Origin: Clostridia bacterium
GTDB lineage: Bacteria > Bacillota > Clostridia > Peptostreptococcales > Anaerovoracaceae
Assembly (NCBI GenBank): GCA_024682015.1
Contig: JAIKZT010000306.1
Location: 1 to 16,581 of the forward strand
Direction: 5' to 3'
DNA: 16,581 nucleotides
Shown here in pieces: positions 7,027 to 12,645 of this stretch. Both the position numbers and the translations under genes were made by a program. The notes under the pieces were generated by a model, which ran no database searches, had not been told where the DNA came from, and saw only the letters and a program-made list of their open reading frames with translations. The first letter of the stretch is position 1. Each line of letters starts with the position of its first letter.

Positions 7027-8061
7027 TTACTCTTCTACGATCACGCCGTCTTCGTCGACCTTCACGGGGACCGTCGTCTTCATGACGGCTTCCCTGATCT
7101 CCGCCAGCACGTCAGAATGTTCCTCAAGGAACTTCTTGACGTTCTCTCTTCCCTGGCCGATGCGGTTTCCTGCGTAGGAGTACCACGCGCCGGACTTTTC
7201 GACGATGCCCTTGGATACCGCGGTGTCCAGAACATCGCCGGAGAGCGAGATGCCCTTGCCGTAGGTGATGTCGAACTCGCAGCTCTTGAATGGCGGAGCC
7301 ACCTTGTTCTTCACGATCTTGACGCGGGTGCGGTTTCCGATCACCACGTCGCCTGTTTTGATCGCTTCGATCCTTCTCACGTCCATTCTCATGGAAGCAT
7401 AGAACTTCAAGGCTCTTCCGCCCGTCGTGGTCTCGGGGTTACCGAACATGATGCCGATCTTTTCTCTCAGCTGGTTGATGAAGATGATCGTGGTGCCGGT
7501 CTTATTCGCCACGCCCGCCAGCTTTCTTAAAGCCTGTGACATCAGCCTTGCCTGAAGCCCCACGTGGGAATCTCCCATGTCGCCCTGCACTTCCGCCTTG
7601 GGGACGAGAGCCGCCACGGAGTCCACCACGACAACCGAGATCGCGGCAGACCTCACGAGCGTCTCGCAGATCTCCAGCGCGTCTTCGCCCGTATCAGGCT
7701 GGGATACCAGAAGGGAGTTGATATCCACCCCGATGTTGCGTGCGTATATGGGATCCAGCGCGTTCTCGACGTCGATGTACGCGCATCTTCCGCCCTGCTT
7801 CTGGGCTTCCGACACGATGTGCAGCGCCAGAGTGGTCTTGCCGGAAGACTCGGGCCCGAAAATCTCGATGATCCTGCCCTTGGGGACTCCGCCGATGCCC
7901 GTCGCCACATCCAGGCTGATAGAGCCCATTGGAATCGCCTCGATGTCGAGATTCGATGCCCCGCCCAGCATCATCACGGAACCCTGTCCGAACTTCTTGT
8001 TGATCTGTCCCAGCGCCGCTTCCAGCGCCTTGTCTTTTTCGTTCATTGTTACTTCTGCCAT
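7027..8061 (-). CDS. recA: RecA recombinase
   Basis: RecA coats single-stranded DNA and drives ATP-dependent pairing and strand exchange, and it stimulates LexA-type self-cleavage. The 344 residues have the full family layout: Walker A GPESSGKT (69-76), the catalytic Glu in IDVENALDP (Glu99), Walker B VVVVDS (143-148), loop L1 around EVQGDMGDSHVG (157-168), and loop L2 from NQLREKIG through GGRALKFYAS (196-223). The tail is only mildly acidic. The segment that is IDAEHALDP in most chromosomal RecAs reads IDVENALDP, and L2 has ETTTGG where ETTPGG is usual, suggesting an accessory copy. The ATG at 8061 follows AAAGGAG. No CGAAC-type LexA box lies in the 61 bp upstream, and the gene is embedded in an operon unlike the chromosomal cinA-recA-recX setting. 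Confidence 0.98.
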   Translation of the reverse strand: MAEVTMNEKDKALEAALGQINKKFGQGSVMMLGGASNLDIEAIPMGSISLDVATGIGGVPKGRIIEIFGPESSGKTTLALHIVSEAQKQGGRCAYIDVENALDPIYARNIGVDINSLLVSQPDTGEDALEICETLVRSAAISVVVVDSVAALVPKAEVQGDMGDSHVGLQARLMSQALRKLAGVANKTGTTIIFINQLREKIGIMFGNPETTTGGRALKFYASMRMDVRRIEAIKTGDVVIGNRTRVKIVKNKVAPPFKSCEFDITYGKGISLSGDVLDTAVSKGIVEKSGAWYSYAGNRIGQGRENVKKFLEEHSDVLAEIREAVMKTTVPVKVDEDGVIVEE

Positions 8062-8122
8062 GCTTACTCCTTTTACTTTGCGCCGCTTTGCGGCCGTTTT
8101 GCGTATTTATGTCTTTTGTTCG

Positions 8123-8962
8123 TTACTGCCTGTCTATCTGGTCGACTATGCACATCAAGGCTTTGAGGAGTGTCTGTTTCTCTCTTTCCCCCCTCAGCTT
8201 TATCTTGATTCCGCATATCCGGCCGTCGTCGTTTCTTATCGAATCGATTATGGCATTGCCAGAATCCCCGAATTCCATGCTTGCGTACGTGCGGACGTCT
8301 TTTGATTTCGTGTTTCGCGAATCGCTCGTTCCGACCTCTGCCGTTATCTCGAAATCTGCGGGTCCGAATTCATATTCCGTCGTTTCAATTTCCAGGCCCG
8401 TGAATCTTCTCTTGTGCTTCTTTACGTAAGTGTCGTAGAGGAAGTCTTCGTTTCCGTCATACTCATATCTTCCTTTGTACTTTCTGACATCATCCACACC
8501 TTCGATGAGTATGTTTTCTACCGGCACCTGCAGTTCGGCAGCGGCTGAGATGAGATCCGCTTCTGATTTCATGTAATTACGCGAAGGTTCTCTTGTGCTT
8601 TCATCCCTTACCACTATCAGCAGGCACCCGCCTTCGTTATCCTTCATCTCCTGAAGGATTTTTCTGTTTCTGTGCAGGAATGCGGCTGCGTTGTATTCCT
8701 GGTCCAGATAATTCGTTTTCCTTATGCACGGTTCGCTGAAATCCGTCCAGTCGATCTCGAACTCCTTTGTCTTCAGTTCTCTGGTTGCTGCATACTTAAG
8801 CGCAAACGCTTCTATTTTGTTGCTTTTGACCTTTTCGTATCCGCAGTAATACAGAACCTCGGCGTCTTTTCCGACCAGAGCGTCTATTTCTTCCATTACC
8901 TCGCTTTTCTTTTCCTGAACTGCATTCGCAAACGCCAGGTCCAGTATGAATATCTTTTTCAT
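8123..8962 (-). CDS. Hypothetical protein, 279 aa, with C-terminal 'CGI' module
   Basis: I do not recognise the family. The N-terminal part (1-160) looks like an alpha/beta fold: an opening strand KKIFILDLAF, a long helix (16-31), a strand AEVLYYCGY, and later GGCLLIVVRDES (111-122) followed by a helix and ENILIEGVDDV (149-159). Residues 160-225 are charged. The last 38 residues (242-279), with CGIKIKLRG and EKQTLLKAL, align without gaps to residues 18-55 of the small protein encoded just upstream, with 14 identities. The ATG at 8962 has AAGGG only 3-4 nt upstream. It lies 17 bp after the 55-residue gene and 61 bp before recA, so a role linked to DNA recombination is possible but unproven. 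Confidence 0.75.
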   Translation of the reverse strand: MKKIFILDLAFANAVQEKKSEVMEEIDALVGKDAEVLYYCGYEKVKSNKIEAFALKYAATRELKTKEFEIDWTDFSEPCIRKTNYLDQEYNAAAFLHRNRKILQEMKDNEGGCLLIVVRDESTREPSRNYMKSEADLISAAAELQVPVENILIEGVDDVRKYKGRYEYDGNEDFLYDTYVKKHKRRFTGLEIETTEYEFGPADFEITAEVGTSDSRNTKSKDVRTYASMEFGDSGNAIIDSIRNDDGRICGIKIKLRGEREKQTLLKALMCIVDQIDRQ

Positions 8963-8979
8963 CTTCCCTTGCCTGTGTG

Positions 8980-9147
8980 TTATCCTTTTTCTATCTCATC
9001 CGCCGCGAACCTTAAGGCGTTCGCGAGAGTCTCCTTTTCGTCCGCGCCGATGAACTTCATCTCTATTCCGCAGTCGTTTCCGTACTTGTCCGTCAGTGCC
9101 TTCACCTGCACGCTGTCGTACGCCTTCCCTGCCTTCAGCGGATTCAC
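8980..9147 (-). CDS. 55-aa protein, free-standing 'CGI' module
   Basis: The small frame starts with GTG at 9147, overlapping the phosphatase stop as GTGA, and ends in TAA at 8980. AGGGGG lies just before the GTG. The product (MNPLKAGKAYDSVQVKALTD... ending EIEKG) has no membrane segment. Its residues 18-55 contain G..CGI..K..G..EK.TL..AL....D.I, matching the last 38 residues of the following 279-residue protein at 14 positions. That conservation, a strand-strand-helix pattern and the tight coupling on both sides argue that it is a real gene despite its size. The two could be partners or a duplicated domain; function unknown. Confidence 0.7.
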   Translation of the reverse strand: MNPLKAGKAYDSVQVKALTDKYGNDCGIEMKFIGADEKETLANALRFAADEIEKG

Positions 9148-9932
9148 GTCCCCCTGTGCTCGAACGCCGACACCAGATTTCCGCAGATGTTCTCATCCGC
9201 TCCAACGATCACGCCGCTCGAACCCAGCTTGTATTTCACGCCGCGCATGTCGGTCACGATCGCGCCGGCCTCTTCGCATAACAAAATCCCCGGCGCAATG
9301 TCCCACAGGTTGTCCGTGATCACGACCGTTCCGGCTGTCCGCCCTGTCGCCACAAAGGAAAAGTCCAGGCAAGCCGCGCCGAACATCCGGATCTTTTCGA
9401 CCTTTCCGTACAGCTGCCGGATCGCGTTGTGCTGCCAGTCCGCGATTTGCGAAGAGACCTTGTGCGGATAGTCGCCAAAGCTGATCACCGCGCTGTTCAG
9501 CGGGCAGTCCTTCTTCGCGAAGACCTGCTTTCCGTTCAGGCGGCACCCTTCCCCCTTCACGGCGGAGACTTCCTCGCCGAAGAACGGCAGATAGATATAT
9601 GCCAACACGATCTCTCCGTCCTCGATCATCGAGCACTGGGTGCCGTACAGCTTAATGCCAGCCGCCATGTTGCACGTGCCGTCGATCGGGTCGATCGTCC
9701 ACGTCCTACCGCTGACCGCCGTAGAACTCGACATCTCCTCGCCGTGGATGCGGTCACCCGGGAACGCCCGTTCGATCGCCTCGGACAGATGTGCCTCGAT
9801 TTGCCGGTCCACTTCCGTCACCAGGTCGAACGGCGACTTCTGTTCGATCTGCTTCAGATCCTCTGTGCCGTACGCGCGAAATGCTTTTTTTACTTCTCCG
9901 GAGATAAATTCCATCTCTTTTGCGTATTTCAT
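9144..9932 (-). CDS. Inositol monophosphatase-family phosphatase (SuhB/CysQ-like)
   Basis: This is a Mg-dependent phosphatase of the IMPase/CysQ/FBPase superfamily, 262 residues, the usual length. Motifs: DLVTEVD (36-42), HGEE with metal-binding Glu65/Glu66 (63-66), WTIDPIDGTCN (78-88), which holds the two metal-binding Asp residues and the Thr, and WDIAPG (210-215) with Asp211, followed by EEAGAIVTD. The family's usual GTTNF reads GTCNM. Members act on inositol phosphates, PAP or short RNA; the substrate cannot be chosen from sequence. PAP or nanoRNA clearance would fit a nucleic-acid operon, and inositol or sugar phosphates are equally possible. The start ATG at 9932 forms TAATG with the end of an 18-codon ORF and has its own GAGGAG 11 nt upstream, a long spacing. 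Confidence 0.93.
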   Translation of the reverse strand: MKYAKEMEFISGEVKKAFRAYGTEDLKQIEQKSPFDLVTEVDRQIEAHLSEAIERAFPGDRIHGEEMSSSTAVSGRTWTIDPIDGTCNMAAGIKLYGTQCSMIEDGEIVLAYIYLPFFGEEVSAVKGEGCRLNGKQVFAKKDCPLNSAVISFGDYPHKVSSQIADWQHNAIRQLYGKVEKIRMFGAACLDFSFVATGRTAGTVVITDNLWDIAPGILLCEEAGAIVTDMRGVKYKLGSSGVIVGADENICGNLVSAFEHRGT

Positions 9933-9988
9933 TACTCGGTAAACTCCTCTGCTTCCAGTTGACCTTGCACAGCTTTGTCTTTTTTCAT
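9932..9988 (-). CDS. Possible 18-aa coupling/leader peptide
   Basis: An ATG at 9988, 7 nt after AGGG (which overlaps the stop of the gene before), opens a frame of 18 codons: MKKDKAVQGQLEAEEFTE. It ends in TAA overlapping the phosphatase ATG as TAATG. The ribosome site is good and the arrangement is a textbook reinitiation junction, which could help translate the phosphatase, whose own site is spaced far away. The peptide is charged and has no signal or membrane segment. It may be only a translational coupler, not a functional protein. Confidence 0.45.
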   Translation of the reverse strand: MKKDKAVQGQLEAEEFTE

Positions 9989-9992
9989 GGGA

Positions 9993-10217
9993 TCACCCTG
10001 AGCGCATCGCCCTTATCACTTCCCCGATCTGCGGGAAGTTTCTTCCCGTGTGCCTGCACGAACCCTTGTATACGAGATGGGAGTCTCCGAAGAGGTCCAT
10101 GGCTTTCATGTAAGCGCTCATGGAGTCCGTCGTCACCACCATCTTGGCCTTCCCGTTATAGATCACCTCGTCGCCGACCTTGAAATCAGCCGTCTTTTTC
10201 AGCAGATTTTCGTTCAT
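9993..10217 (-). CDS. Small hypothetical protein, 74 aa
   Basis: The frame opens at the ATG 10223, but GAGG is 7 nt before the ATG at 10217 and only 1 nt before 10223, so 10217 is preferred (MNENLLKKTADF). The sequence 'FKVGDEVIYNGKAKMVVTT' near the N-terminus is a small beta-barrel-like start seen in many phage and plasmid proteins. A helix and a basic 'YKGSCRHTGRNFPQIGEVIRAMRSG' tail follow. There is no membrane segment. It lies 9 bp after the Cys-cluster gene. Role unknown. Confidence 0.7.
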   Translation of the reverse strand: MNENLLKKTADFKVGDEVIYNGKAKMVVTTDSMSAYMKAMDLFGDSHLVYKGSCRHTGRNFPQIGEVIRAMRSG

Positions 10218-10226
10218 GTCCATGCC

Positions 10227-10403
10227 TCAGTACGACTTGATGTTTTCCTTGCATTCCATCAGCTGAAGGTACGTCAGCGGACGGGGGCATTCCTGCATCG
10301 GCTGCAGCGTATTGGCGTCGATCTTGAAGCCCAGGGAGCACCTGTACTTTCCGTACGCGGCTTCCAGGGCCTTACACTTAGAACATGATGTCGTCTGACT
10401 CAT
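10227..10403 (-). CDS. Small Cys-cluster protein, 58 aa
   Basis: The true start is the ATG at 10403, 6 nt after GAGGAG; the longer open frame upstream is a shadow of the preceding gene. The product has Cys7-x2-Cys10, Cys22 and Cys39 in the pattern CSKC...YRCSLGF...QECPRPLT. Small mobile-element and Bacillota proteins of this type ('C..C ... C.LGF ... CP+P') probably bind zinc or an iron-sulphur cluster. It overlaps the upstream gene by 26 bp, so translation is coupled. Function unknown. Confidence 0.75.
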   Translation of the reverse strand: MSQTTSCSKCKALEAAYGKYRCSLGFKIDANTLQPMQECPRPLTYLQLMECKENIKSY

Positions 10404-11079
10404 AAAACTCTCCTCTCTCGGCTTTGGGCAGCGTGTAATATTCGCCGTCGTCGGTTTCCGGTTCGTCAAATTTCGCCTCATCAACGGGCTCTTCTTCTTT
10501 TTCGGTACAGTTTACCGCTCCGGTGCCTTTCTCTTCGCTATGGGCCTGTTTTGGGGCTTCTTGGGGCTTTCCTTCCGTCTTTGCCGGAGCCTGCTTTGCC
10601 GCCTCATCCTTTTTTGGCGCCTCGCTCTGCTTTGCCGCATCGTCTGCGAACACGACGGGCATCACGACGCCGCAAAGAGCGCCATTCTCGTAGACCATTA
10701 CCGGGTCGACTGCAGTCCTTGCCTTGTAAGTCACGTTATCCGTGAACGCCGCGAACATCTTGTCGTCCGCGTAGACCGTGCCGGAATCAGTCTTGAATGC
10801 CCGGCATCTTTTTTCCTCGTCTTTATAGGAGACTTCCGTCACGTCGCGGTAGCCTTCCCGGCCGAAGATGACTTCCAGGTTCCACACCATGTCTCCGATC
10901 TTGCTGGGATTGATGGCGTTATCTTCTTCATCGATCACGTAAAGTACGTATCCTTTACCGTCCGGGGAGATGACCAGTTTTCCGTCCCATCTTCCCCAGA
11001 TGGAATTCATCACTTTTCCTTTTTGTTTGTTCTTCAGCCACAGCTTTACCGCGTCTGTCTGGATCTTTGCGATATTCAA
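10378..11079 (-). CDS. Hypothetical protein with SSB-like acidic C-terminal tip
   Basis: The protein has 233 residues and starts at a TTG (11079), the only in-frame start after an upstream TGA, with AAGGAG 10 nt before it. Residues 1-147 form a beta-rich domain (WGRWDGKLVI, GYVLYVID, VMVYENGALCGVVMPV); the last strand faintly recalls the end of DNA sliding clamps. Residues 148-200 are a flexible Lys/Ala/Glu/Pro linker. The rest is acidic and ends ESDDIMF. A globular domain, a disordered linker and an acidic tip ending in Asp-Asp-Ile-x-Phe is the architecture of single-stranded DNA-binding protein (DDDIPF), although no OB fold is obvious. As first gene of the recA operon it may be a DNA-binding or replication-partner protein (inference). 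Confidence 0.75.
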   Translation of the reverse strand: MNIAKIQTDAVKLWLKNKQKGKVMNSIWGRWDGKLVISPDGKGYVLYVIDEEDNAINPSKIGDMVWNLEVIFGREGYRDVTEVSYKDEEKRCRAFKTDSGTVYADDKMFAAFTDNVTYKARTAVDPVMVYENGALCGVVMPVVFADDAAKQSEAPKKDEAAKQAPAKTEGKPQEAPKQAHSEEKGTGAVNCTEKEEEPVDEAKFDEPETDDGEYYTLPKAERGEFYESDDIMF

Positions 11080-11165
11080 ATCAGTTCAACTCCTTATCAG
11101 AAATACAAACGTTATCAGAATCCAAAATCTGTCAAATCAACCTTCCCTCTTTAAGGGACACTTAT

Positions 11166-11194
11166 ATTATATCATTATTATTCTGTTTTAGCAA
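11166..11194 (-). promoter_or_regulatory. Promoter of the recA operon
   Basis: The -35 box is TTGCTA (11189-11194) and the -10 box is TATAAT (11166-11171), separated by 17 bp, with extended -10 TGA. Transcription would start near 11159. A/T-rich sequence with a poly-A run lies upstream and may act as an UP element. Confidence 0.75.
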
Positions 11195-11220
11195 ATCATT
11201 TTTACCCACAGATAGCAAAT
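11189..11220 (-). repeat. Direct repeat ATTTGCTA, two copies over and above the -35 box
   Basis: On the minus strand ATTTGCTA occurs at 11220-11213 and 11196-11189, 24 bp apart, which is close to two helical turns plus a few bases. The second copy contains the -35 hexamer. Two equally oriented sites on nearly the same face could bind a regulator, but 8-base repeats in A/T-rich DNA may be chance. Confidence 0.35.
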
Positions 11221-11344
11221 AATAACAACTTTTTTTCAAAATGTAAAATATCCTTCCGCCAAAAGTACTTCCCGCCCCCCGATCAATAAGCCTCTTATTT
11301 CCCGCCGCAGGAAGTTCTTCTTATTTTTCCGCCCGTGTTTTCGT

Positions 11345-11371
11345 AAAGAAAAACCGGATCCGAAGATCCGG
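11345..11371 (-). terminator. Intrinsic terminator after the Thg1 operon
   Basis: On the minus strand CCGGATC, UUCG, GATCCGG (11371-11354) is followed by TTTTTCTTT. A perfect 7-bp stem with a UUCG tetraloop and a U tract is a strong factor-independent terminator. It lies 36 bp after the stop of the membrane-protein gene. Confidence 0.92.
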
Positions 11372-11389
11372 CTGCGTTTCTTTTCTTCT

Positions 11390-11398
11390 ATTATATCA
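11390..11398 (-). promoter_or_regulatory. Extended -10 box between stop codon and terminator
   Basis: TGATATAAT (11398-11390) sits 9 bases after the stop of the 122-residue gene and shares the 12-mer TATGATATAATA with the dut-operon promoter. The -35 region is poor (GGTTCT). A transcript from about 11383 would meet the terminator after some 30 nt, so it could make a tiny RNA or a read-through feed to the recA operon, or be chance. Confidence 0.35.
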
Positions 11399-11407
11399 TA
11401 CCCTTCG

Positions 11408-11776
11408 TCAGAAGAACCAGTTGCTGAGTCCATCCAGGCTGTTGATGTCCGTCAAGGAATCCAGACTCTCTGCCATATCCATGATGGCGGCATAACCCTT
11501 TGCCGCTGCAACGACGGCGACGACCAAAGCGAGCGCCATCATCACGCACGTAAAGATCACCATCGAGTTGATCATGTGCAGTTCTTTCTTGAGCCCTTTA
11601 AGCAGCGCGTTCGTTTCAGCCAGGCTTTCTTCCAACCCGCTTCTTTCCGTTTCTTTCGCGTCCCTTTCGGGTTCTGCTTCCTGAACTTGCGCAGCCGGTT
11701 CTTCGTATCTGCTCAAGAGAAAATCGTTCAGAGCTTCGCTTTCTTCCTTTTCTTCTGGTCTTAAATCGTCATTCAT
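11408..11776 (-). CDS. Small single-pass membrane protein, 122 aa
   Basis: The product has a long acidic cytoplasmic-type N-terminus (1-45, Glu-rich), a probable coiled-coil helix (46-68, LEESLAETNALLKGLKKEL), one membrane segment (about 71-92, MVIFTCVMMALALVVAVVA), and a short tail ending SLDGLSNWFF. The Lys residues just before the membrane segment suggest the N-terminus stays inside. The family is not recognised. The ATG at 11776 follows AAAGGAG by 6 nt and overlaps the Thg1-like gene by 8 bp. As the last gene of the operon before a terminator, it may act as a membrane anchor or signalling partner; a small membrane protein beside an RNA enzyme also recalls effector or holin-like pairs, but nothing here shows it. 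Confidence 0.8.
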   Translation of the reverse strand: MNDDLRPEEKEESEALNDFLLSRYEEPAAQVQEAEPERDAKETERSGLEESLAETNALLKGLKKELHMINSMVIFTCVMMALALVVAVVAAAKGYAAIMDMAESLDSLTDINSLDGLSNWFF

Positions 11777-12623
11777 AAACTTCTCCTTTCACGCTGCTTC
11801 CGGTTCCCAGGAATCCTGTCTCTTTTAGCTTCGCTTCCTCTTCAAAGAGCTTCGCCGCGAACTCTGGATCCTGCGAGAAGATGGGAGTTTCCACCCTTGC
11901 CCACTTTTTCCTTACGACTTCTTTCGTTCCGTCAGGGGACCTCTTTGTGAACGGGACCCTGGCGACCAGGCCGCCCCTTTTGAAGTATTCCTGGTAATCG
12001 TTCCAGTTGATGCCCTGCCTGAGCATGAGCATGTCCTGCAGTTCTGAAAGGTCCTTGCCGCGCACGTCTTCTTCATCAAACACCGCGTGAGCTGCCATCT
12101 GCACCGAGTTGATTGATGCGTCGTTTTGCCGCCACAGCACGTAGTTGTACACTTCCTTTACGTTCGGAAGACAAAAGACTCTCGCGTCGAACAGGGCTTT
12201 AAAGAAGTTCGCCGCGTACTTCTCCCTCTTATGGAATTCCGGTATCGGCTGCACCAGACGGAAGTAAGCCTTGTTGAACTCCGCTGTCGCGATCGAAGCT
12301 GCGACGCTCACGATCTTGTTCACGTTGCCGTTGAAAAAGCAGTTAGGAGATGCCGGATCCTTCATATCATTGATGATGACACTGATCTCATCCGACTGAA
12401 CGAACGCGAACACCGCCCCGTTGATCTGCCGGCACAGCGCTTTCGCTGTTTCGCACATGCATTGCGCGAAGATCTCATCGAACGGCCTTTCGAAGCCCCT
12501 CGTGAAGCTGTGTCCCGCCTTCATGTCCACCCTGATGACTTTCGGGCATCTCAGCATCAGAAACGGTCTTTGGAGAAACTCGTATTCCTTCATCCTTTTG
12601 CCCAGCGAATCATTCCTATTCAT
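11769..12623 (-). CDS. Thg1-like 3'-5' nucleotidyltransferase (TLP)
   Basis: Thg1-family enzymes add nucleotides to RNA 5' ends in the reverse direction. Eukaryotic Thg1 adds G-1 to tRNA-His, while bacterial and archaeal Thg1-like proteins mainly repair 5'-truncated tRNAs using a template. In 284 residues the core is clear: VIRVDMKAGHSFTRGFERPFD (starting at 29) with metal-binding Asp33, FAFVQSDEISVII with Asp78 and Glu79, the helix VKEVYNYVLWRQNDASINS, and LMLRQGINWNDY. The family's IDGRAF loop reads VDMKAG, so Gly after the Asp is Met and the Arg is Lys, which may affect nucleotide choice. The ATG at 12623 has GGAG 10 nt upstream. It sits between a deacetylase lipoprotein and a membrane protein. 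Bacterial copies are rare and scattered, consistent with transfer. Confidence 0.94.
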   Translation of the reverse strand: MNRNDSLGKRMKEYEFLQRPFLMLRCPKVIRVDMKAGHSFTRGFERPFDEIFAQCMCETAKALCRQINGAVFAFVQSDEISVIINDMKDPASPNCFFNGNVNKIVSVAASIATAEFNKAYFRLVQPIPEFHKREKYAANFFKALFDARVFCLPNVKEVYNYVLWRQNDASINSVQMAAHAVFDEEDVRGKDLSELQDMLMLRQGINWNDYQEYFKRGGLVARVPFTKRSPDGTKEVVRKKWARVETPIFSQDPEFAAKLFEEEAKLKETGFLGTGSSVKGEVYE

Positions 12624-12645
12624 CTCTTATTTTCTCCATCCTTAT

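Larger units (their letters stand above)
11080..11407. other. Intergenic region of 328 bp: leader, promoter, A/T-rich tract, terminator
   Basis: This stretch holds no credible gene. From the right on the minus strand it contains a promoter-like box (11390-11398), a UUCG terminator (11345-11371), a stretch of about 120 bases including an A/T-rich tract with an A run (near 11231-11238), two copies of ATTTGCTA, and the recA-operon promoter (11166-11194). An untranslated leader of about 80 nt then runs to the TTG at 11079. An open frame of 65 codons across 11433-11236 runs through the terminator and is not considered coding. Confidence 0.7.

Noticed and set aside
8082..8094. Small hairpin GCCGC-AAA-GCGGC upstream of recA
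   Set aside because: Only a 5-bp stem in G+C-rich sequence without a U tract; too weak to call.
11236..11433. 65-codon minus-strand frame
   Set aside because: It starts inside the 122-residue gene and runs through a strong terminator; no ribosome site and no recognisable composition.
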